This document shows, piece by piece, positions 57,734 to 64,000 of a stretch of DNA of 64,000 nt; the first letter of the stretch is position 1; each line of letters opens with the position of its first letter. The notes beneath the pieces are model-generated. The model was not told where the DNA came from and made no database searches. It worked only from the letters and a program-made list of their open reading frames with translations. Origin of the DNA: Imbricaverruca yamaguchii (Eukaryota > Arthropoda > Thecostraca > Neoverrucidae); NCBI GenBank assembly GCA_034440575.1, contig JAOTOL010001634.1:1934501-1998500 (forward strand). Reading direction: 5' to 3'. The position numbers and the translations under genes were made by a program.

Positions 57734-57881
57734 GTGGTGTCTGATGTACGACTTCACGTGGGCCACGGCGAGCAGCCAGTGTGCTCGGCTGACTGTGGCA
57801 GTCCGCCCTCCAGTCCGTCCTCTGACAACATCTGGCTCCCCAAGAGCATGGAGAAGCCGTCGCCTGTCGATGACGCGCCGG
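57734..57881 (+). CDS. VPS13: VPS13 exon 20 of window
   Basis: The donor CGCCG|GTGAGTGAG is clear (phase 1). The acceptor is either gatttgaccaccag (used here) or gccacggcgagcag at 57775; both keep phase 0. It encodes a linker with SADCGSPPSSPSSDNIWLPK, close to the VPS13 '...nlW..k' element before the next groove repeat. Conservation is modest, and the 5' edge is uncertain by about 42 bases. Confidence 0.75.
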
Positions 57882-57987
57882 GTGAGTGAGGTGTTGGCGC
57901 CCAGCCTGGGCCGGCCCACATTCGATTTCAAGTCTGGTTTGTTGGATGCTAGGATGAAGTATTCTTTTCTTTTCTTTTTACTTGTTA

Positions 57988-58825
57988 GCTTTGTAACTGA
58001 TTCTGGGACAAATGTACGTAAGCGCAAATGTACGTATGCGCAAAAGTACGTAAGCGCAAATGTACGTAGCGCAAAAGTACGTAAGCGCAAGTGTATGTCA
58101 GCGCAACAGTACCTGAACGTAAAATAATGCAAGAGGAAATTTACGTATGAGCCAATGTACGTACATTTAGGCTTGCGTGCCTTTACGTTAAAGCACATTT
58201 GGTTAGGTGCATATGCCATACATTTGCGCATACGTACATTTAGCCTTACGTACATCTGCGTGTACGTGCATTTGCGCTTACGTACATTTGCGCATACGTA
58301 CATTTGCGCTTACGTACATTTTCGCGTACGTACTTTTGTGCATACGTACTTTTGTGCATACGTACTTTTGTGCATATATACATTTGCGCTTACGCACATT
58401 TGCGCATACGTACATTTGCGCTTACGTACATTTGCGCATACGTACTTTTGTGCATACGTACTTTTGCGCATACGTACATTTGCGCTTACGTACATTTGCG
58501 CATATATACATTTGCGCTTACATACATTGTGCACACGTACTTTGCGATTACGTACATTTGCGCATACGTACATTTGCGCATACGTACTTTTGCGCATACG
58601 TACATTTGCGCTTACGTACATTTGCGCATGCGCACTTTTGCACATATATACATTTGTCATACCCACATTTGCGCTTACGTACATTAGCCATACGTACATC
58701 TGCGCGTACGTACAATTGCCTTACGTACATCTGCGCTTACGTGCATTTGCTTACGTACATTTGCGTACGTACATCTGCCATACGTACATTTGCTTTACAT
58801 ACATTTGTCCGGTTACCTTGTAACT
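57988..58825. mobile_element. Inverted-repeat element made of TACGTA-containing tandem repeats
   Basis: The left part (58005-58145) repeats AATGTACGTAAGCGCAA and GTACGTATGCGCAAAA. From about 58150 to 58810 the same unit appears in reverse complement, TTGCGCTTACGTACATTTGC and GCATACGTACTTTTG, for more than 30 copies. The ends are inverted: GTAACTGATTCTGGGACAAATG on the left against CATTTGTCCGGTTAC on the right. The structure parallels the foldback-like element at 15.7-17.8 kb. It lies in VPS13 intron 20. Long frames on both strands are repeat artefacts. Confidence 0.75.
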
Positions 58826-59084
58826 ACTACATTTTGGTGGTAATTGTAATGCTATGTCCTGCTATTTTGGAGTCTCAATACATCGCGTAGGTTGCGATAA
58901 GTCTACTCATGACGAATGCTGCTAGCGAAGTGGATGTTTTGATCGACTTTTTTGATTTGGCGATGATTGGGTCAGTGTCCTCCATATCCGTTTGAATCAG
59001 GATGACGTCTGGTTATTGCGTATATCGTGATATTTTTGGGATTTGCTTTTGTTGCTCACTGTAATGCGCCCGCATCTTTCTCAG

Positions 59085-59164
59085 GTGAGCATGTATGTAC
59101 CAGACCAATATTTCCCAACAAAAAGCCCGTGGAATCACTGGAGATTCACCTACCCTCTGTATCG
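59085..59164 (+). CDS. VPS13: VPS13 exon 21 of window
   Basis: Acceptor gcatctttctcag, donor GTATCG|GTAAGACT, phase 0 at the end. It encodes EHVCTRPIFPNKKPVESLEI then HLPSVS, a short exon matching 'E.l.v..p.i.v.lE' in VPS13. It is AT-richer than most exons here. Confidence 0.82.
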
Positions 59165-61255
59165 GTAAGACTATATCGACCAAGTGTTTCATGTGGTCGA
59201 TCTATTTTCGCATTGTGAACGTCAGCTAATGTGTGCATAAAGGATTTACTAGTAGGGTGCTCATTTTTCTTTCTATGTTATGAGCGCATCAGTCACCTAT
59301 ATTCTACGCAATGCACGTGTATTCTACGCATCTATAGCATTCGCCGGGCGTATTTTCACTACGCGCTTACCAATGTTTTGTCAAATGGTTGGGGTGATCT
59401 TTGTAACCATGGAGAAAAAGTACGAGTTTCTCATGATGATGATGATGAATTGGGGTTTTGGGGCGCGTCGACTACCAGGGTCATTTTGAGCCATTTTGAG
59501 TTTCCCAAAGCTATTAGTGGTACGAAAACGTTAGTTTGTTCGTTATTTTGCTAAGTCAATAAAATAAGTAGAAGTTATCTACTTCTTTGCTGCACCATTT
59601 ATCTTGTTCTAAATTTTGAAAAGTATAAACGTTGCCGCTGTCAACACCAGGTCAGGCAGTCCTTACCGATAAAAAGGCCTAATGTATTTTGAAATTTGTC
59701 TACGTCTTTCCTGCTCGCTTAGTTACTCGGATTTTGTGAGATATCCTTTTTATAAAATTACGTTTCTCTAAATATTGTTACCACATGGCAGCACCAATAT
59801 TTTTATTTGTTTAATACAAAATGTACAATAAAATTACATTCCCACATAGAAGGAAATACCATAGCATAAAACGAGAAGAAATGGTGAAGAGGAATAGGCC
59901 ACAAATTATGTTGCCAGCACTTAGTGGAAGACGACGTTTGATAAAGTTTTTGTAAAGATGGCAAAGAATATAGGAAGAATTGCTCGGAGCCTACGCCTTG
60001 TGTGTGTCTGTGGGCTTGATCTGAATGGTGTATTTGATACATTCACCAACTGTGCCGTTTCTCGTGGTCCAGAATTCAAATTGAGATTCGTTCGAGTAGC
60101 TTGCATTTCGTGTTAGAAATTCACGCGTGCTTTACCCAATAAGTGAGCGATCTCTGACTAGTTATATCCGCTGGCCCAAAGCCAATTCATTCAACTGGTC
60201 AATCCCAAAATGCAACGTGCCACATGCATAAGTAGCATTGCAGATCCCATCACGTTAAAGTGAAAGCAAGAGGATGCGCAATAGGGATGCAGTTTGGTAT
60301 TGACCGTGTTTGTTTGCCCAGAATAGGCATGGGTAGAGCTGACTGCATTTGAGGATACTTGCTATGCTGCAGTTCAGAACGCCCACAAAAACTTCGAATG
60401 ATCCTCGCGATAAGGCTTTTGGTTTCGCTAGCTATCTACAATCTAGTTGGTATGCTTGCCTTATGTGTTGGGCTGGTCTCAATTGTTTGGTTTGTCGTCT
60501 TTGTCGTAAATTCTGGCCAAAATTTGTAGCATTTACTGATCTGATCAAGCTGATCAAAATAGGCGGTTACTGATGTGAACGGTAGAAGGTGGTTACTTCA
60601 GAGGTGGACAAATGTATTTCTAGACAACGAATGCATGGACTGTTATATACATCACATATCGACACTGGCTGCTACGGATACTTATAGTCCGTATCAGGGT
60701 TGTGGTGTTACCGGGAATAACTAGTCTTTGTCATGACAACCATTTTTACCGGTACAAAAATGCACAAATACATCACTGGAAAAAAGCAAGGAACAAAAAG
60801 ATGTTATGCTAACACTTCCTGTGACATTTTCAGCTCCAATGTTACGTGACATTTTGCTAGACATACAAACGGTATGTCTTACATATCTGGAAAACATTAT
60901 GCAAAGTATTTGCAGGGCCTTGATCAGTAAAAATCGGTGACAACAGTTTTGCTGGCAGAAACTTCCAACCCTGGTTTGTACGCCACTATCGAATTGAATG
61001 TGTCTTACCATGGCGACGAGCCCCGCGTGCATGATCAGCCTTGTAATCTGTGACTTTTAGGGACACTTCTGGATCCGTACCAGCGATCACTTTGCTGATC
61101 CTGCTCTTCAAGTGTAATCCAAGGAGGCTTTATCCTTGGTAGACGTCCTGTTTATTATGATTCCTGATGGAGTTTGATGGACCGCAGTTAGACACACAAG
61201 GGGGGAGGGGGCACCCGCACGCTTCACCCAAAGCAACTCAACCTCCTCCAGTGGA
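59165..61255. other. VPS13 intron 21, nothing recognised
   Basis: About 2.1 kb without exon-like or repeat structure beyond a small (GAT)n at 59433-59447. Confidence 0.5.
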
Positions 61256-61261
61256 TTTTGT

Positions 61262-61350
61262 CTGTAGTAGCTGGTATATCGATTCACGTGGCAATCTGAC
61301 GTTTGTGTGTCGATTCACGTGGTAACCTGGCATTGGTGTATCGGCTTCCG
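61262..61350 (+). repeat. Short ~44-bp repeat before exon 22
   Basis: Two to three degenerate units around GTGTGTCGATTCACGTGG(T/C)AA and CTGACGTTTG/CTGGCATTGG, ending about 30 bases before the exon 22 acceptor. The acceptor is not clearly part of the unit. Confidence 0.6.
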
Positions 61351-61377
61351 ACGTTACCCGCCAACCGTGCCCGCCAG

Positions 61378-61483
61378 GTGATATTTGAGCGGGAGGAGGA
61401 TGACCAGCGATTTCCCGTGCTGGTGCTTCAGTCGGCCCTCCAGTTGTCAGTATGTGACTGGAGTCAGCTGGCTTACCTCAAAG
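61378..61483 (+). CDS. VPS13: VPS13 exon 22 of window
   Basis: Acceptor accgtgcccgccag, donor CTCAAAG|GTGTGTAA, phase 1 at the end. It encodes VIFEREEDDQRFPVLVLQSA then LQLSVCDWSQLAYLK, matching the VPS13 'l.le.g.g....P.l.l..s......w......' segment. The ORF extends upstream of the acceptor, but into short intronic repeats. Confidence 0.88.
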
Positions 61484-62498
61484 GTGTGTAACCCCTCCTG
61501 GGCTGATGATCACCGCTCCATGCTGTTGAGCTCCCCACAGGGACGTGACGTTACAGCTGCAGCAGCTGGAGCATGTTTTGACGTCATAATGATATTCTGG
61601 TGTTCGAGGGATAGCATTTAGCCCTTGAATTCCACATCTCATCCTCAGTTCGGAGGATTTTCCATAAAAGTATTAAATATATTGAGCCTTCGTCGGACCC
61701 TCAAAGTAATGCAATATTTTTATATTGGTGAAGCCATTAATTGTGACCATCCCTAAGACAGCCAATGGATGATAGTACCAGGGTTTTTATATAATTTTGA
61801 GGGCAAGTGCCCCCTCAATGTTGGCTTTGCACCCTCAATCGTTTCGAATCTAAAAAGAGAACATATGGGGTGTGTCCCCTCCCAATCCATTTGCCCCCTC
61901 CCCATTGCCTTCATGTATTGCGCCCCCAATAATTTTCAGAAATAAACGCCCGTGGATAGGACCATGACCCTATGTCGTGCTTATGGTCCCTACAATTTAC
62001 CAAGTCTGTAAGGCCGTTTTTGAAGGGAGTATGTTCCTCTGGAAGTGTGTTAAGTCCGCCAACTCTCTAAAGTAGTCACTCTTTAGGCCCCAATACGTTA
62101 GCCTCTCCCATCTGAAGTTGTGGCCTCCCTCCGGATCATCATCGGATCGGTATGCTCTGGACAGCCTTCGCTTCAGTGCCTTTCAGCGGTGCCCGACACA
62201 TACCGTCACGCCATTCTGTCTAATTATATGCGTGTCGGTATACTGAGTGCGATTATGAATTAGCGTTTAATGTTTTTTTTTGTGATAACATTAAAGGTAA
62301 ACCGTGAATTGGCATCGTCTGTTCGAACACTTGAGAACTCAATTTTACTACTGGTAAGGGCGAAGCCCAAGTGCATGTTGTTCATCGAAAAAAAACAAGG
62401 TGGTGATAGGAGTGACCCGACATGACATGGCTCGACCCCGCCGGCATGCATTCAAAGCCTTGGTAACTGTGCGTGTTATACTTGTACTATACCCGCGC
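61484..62498. other. VPS13 intron 22, first part, nothing recognised
   Basis: No supported feature. Confidence 0.5.
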
Positions 62499-63291
62499 CG
62501 TCTCGGGGAAGGAGGGTCGTTAACGACCCCCCCCCCCCCTATTAAGGTTTACCGCGGATAGTGAAAGATCGGCGCGCGGTAGCGCGCCGAAATTTGGCAT
62601 GCATTTTCCCACATCAATTTGACATGTTGTGTCGAAACTTTGAAGTCAGGTCATCTGGAGTCAACGAGCTTGTCAAGGTGAAGTGAGGTGACCTCCAAAA
62701 AGTTTAACCAGTAGTCACGTTTTAATGGATAAAGATATTTGAATGAAGCTTGCAGTTTTGCTTATCTTTAGAAATGCAACAAAACGCACCGGAGGAATTT
62801 TTATTTTTCCGTTTTTGATTACTTATTAGTTTTGCATATTTTCCCATTAGAGTTCAAATCGAAGATTCTGACTAAAGTAAGCATTTTCTATTGGCGCAAG
62901 CTGACTTGGAACAATGTTTTTCGGTCCACTGTACCCATTAGAGAAGGAAAATTAAAGAAAACTTAAGACTCAAAATTTTGAAATTTCACGAAAAAGAAGA
63001 TTTTTGGGTGGCCAACAATTTTATGGTCCTGGTCGATTTCGCTGTCTTTTTCTTATTCCAAATAATTTTGGTTTGCAACTTTCCCCCAACGTGAACCTCA
63101 GAGCGAAGAAGATTATGTAAGTTGTGAAAACCTAGCCCCCTAGTGACGTCACTTTTTGGGGGAAGAATTTTGGGGTGGCGCCCGGCCCTACTCGTCGAAC
63201 GCTTTCCCATGACGCATCTTTCGTTCTCGTGAGACGCTTAGTTTGGAGATTAGAGGGGGTCCCTATCGACCCCCCCCCCGAGACGGGGTGT
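62499..63291. mobile_element. Putative MITE with CCGTCTCGGGG ends
   Basis: CCGTCTCGGGG at 62499 and its inverse CCCCGAGACGG at 63281 bound about 790 bases. Just inside the left end is a perfect 16-bp palindrome, GGGTCGTTAACGACCC, and inside the right end a related GGTCCCTATCGACCCCC. There are no coding frames of note. The termini are short and the target duplication is not visible. Confidence 0.5.
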
Positions 63292-63981
63292 GAGGATATG
63301 ACCGGAAAGATGGGGAGGGCTAAAGCCCTGTTTTATTTCGACTGGAATCTAGTTCGTCTCCTTAAATTTATATGTTCGTGTAAATGCTCATTTGGTAATT
63401 TCCATAACATACTCGTAATTTGTATTTAAAGAAATGGCATTGTTTGGTCCTTCCATGTGTCCACATAGTTATCCTAGTTCTAGTTTCAGCTCTATGAGTT
63501 AATAAGATGATTAGGGTTCATCAGTGCCTTAGAATTTGCAACTTGTACGCACTATGTACCTGTGACTATCCCCACTAGCCTGCGCTTGCTCCGGTCTTGT
63601 GCTGGTTGCAGTCCTCTGTCTAAACGTTTTTTTTTCGCCAAACTTTGGAGATTGCCGAAGTTCGACTAATATTTGTGTTTGCTCTCAGCGCAATGCAGGT
63701 GAAGCAGTGTGGTGTTTTGATGTGTGGCTCGGTATAGTGCTTTATAATGTTATCCGTACGTGTATGTTTCAAGCCTTCTGTGGTTGGAGCGAGGTTGGAG
63801 CGAGAATGGGTGCGTCTCGAACCTTGCAACAAAAGTCCTAATCAAGAGAGTTCGAGGTTCTTGCTAAGGGCAGGAGTGCTTGGCAAGAGCGTAACACCGG
63901 ATCAATGATGACCCGGCTACTTGGTCGGGTGTTCTTTGCATGGGTCAGCAACTGACTTGATCTGTCGTGACTTTGTCACAG
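63292..63981. other. VPS13 intron 22, last part, nothing recognised
   Basis: No supported feature before the exon 23 acceptor. Confidence 0.5.
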
Positions 63982-64000
63982 GTGAGCTTCAGCTGCAGGT
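63982..64000 (+). CDS. VPS13: VPS13 exon 23, truncated by the window edge
   Basis: After the acceptor gtgactttgtcacag, two bases complete the split glycine of exon 22 to read KGELQLQV. VPS13 proteins continue from a similar 'gel.l.v' strand into a conserved 'yYN..l..WEP.iE' block, which should lie just right of the window. Confidence 0.8.

Noticed and set aside
57641..58303. 220-codon minus-strand frame
   Set aside because: Runs across VPS13 exon 20 in antisense and into the TACGTA repeats; no domain.
58155..58890. Three overlapping 127-227 codon frames rich in Tyr, Thr and Cys
   Set aside because: Repeats of the TACGTA minisatellite in all frames; not a cysteine-rich protein family.

Overview
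This is a eukaryotic, almost certainly invertebrate-animal, nuclear window. It has GT-AG spliced exons, long introns, tRNA-derived SINEs with target-site duplications, CR1-like LINE remnants, terminal-inverted-repeat DNA transposons, microsatellites and abundant minisatellites. No bacterial operons, rRNA, CRISPR or genuine tRNA genes were seen. The exact lineage is not resolved: the transposase families are ones I associate with arthropods and other marine invertebrates, and the exons are strongly GC-rich.

One host gene dominates the plus strand from end to end: the middle of a VPS13 gene, which encodes a bridge-like lipid-transfer protein of membrane contact sites. I placed 23 consecutive exons (2289-2461 up to a truncated one at 63982-64000). 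All 22 junctions have consistent phases, giving about 3.5 kb of uninterrupted coding sequence (roughly 1,170 codons). The gene starts left of the window and continues to the right. Within intron 1, on the minus strand, there is a probable terminal exon of a second gene with a 15-residue Gly/Asp/Gln/Pro repeat, a dibasic site and one EGF domain.

Layout: 1-2.3 kb, minisatellite running into exon 1; 2.5-15.5 kb, giant intron with SINEs, the EGF-domain exon, a complete DNA transposon (7369-11651), a 22-bp minisatellite and LINE debris; 15.5-18.4 kb, exons 2-3 flanking a foldback-like element; 18.4-30 kb, exons 3-7, splice-site minisatellites and a TIR-like element; 30-37.3 kb, a dead CR1-like LINE, a GC-rich minisatellite, a dispersed repeat and homopolymer noise; 37.3-47.1 kb, exons 8-11 with a transposase remnant that dissolves into about 1.8 kb of homopolymer-rich sequence; 47-64 kb, exons 11-23 at higher density.

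The most unusual signal is that many minisatellites are seeded exactly on exon-intron junctions. The repeat unit contains a copy of the splice acceptor plus the first bases of the next exon, or the last bases of the exon plus the donor (or starts at the donor). I see this clearly or probably at exons 1, 3, 4, 6, 11, 13 (both sides), 14, 18 (both sides) and 19. At exon 3 nearly every copy carries a G-to-A change at the donor, which would disarm the decoy sites.
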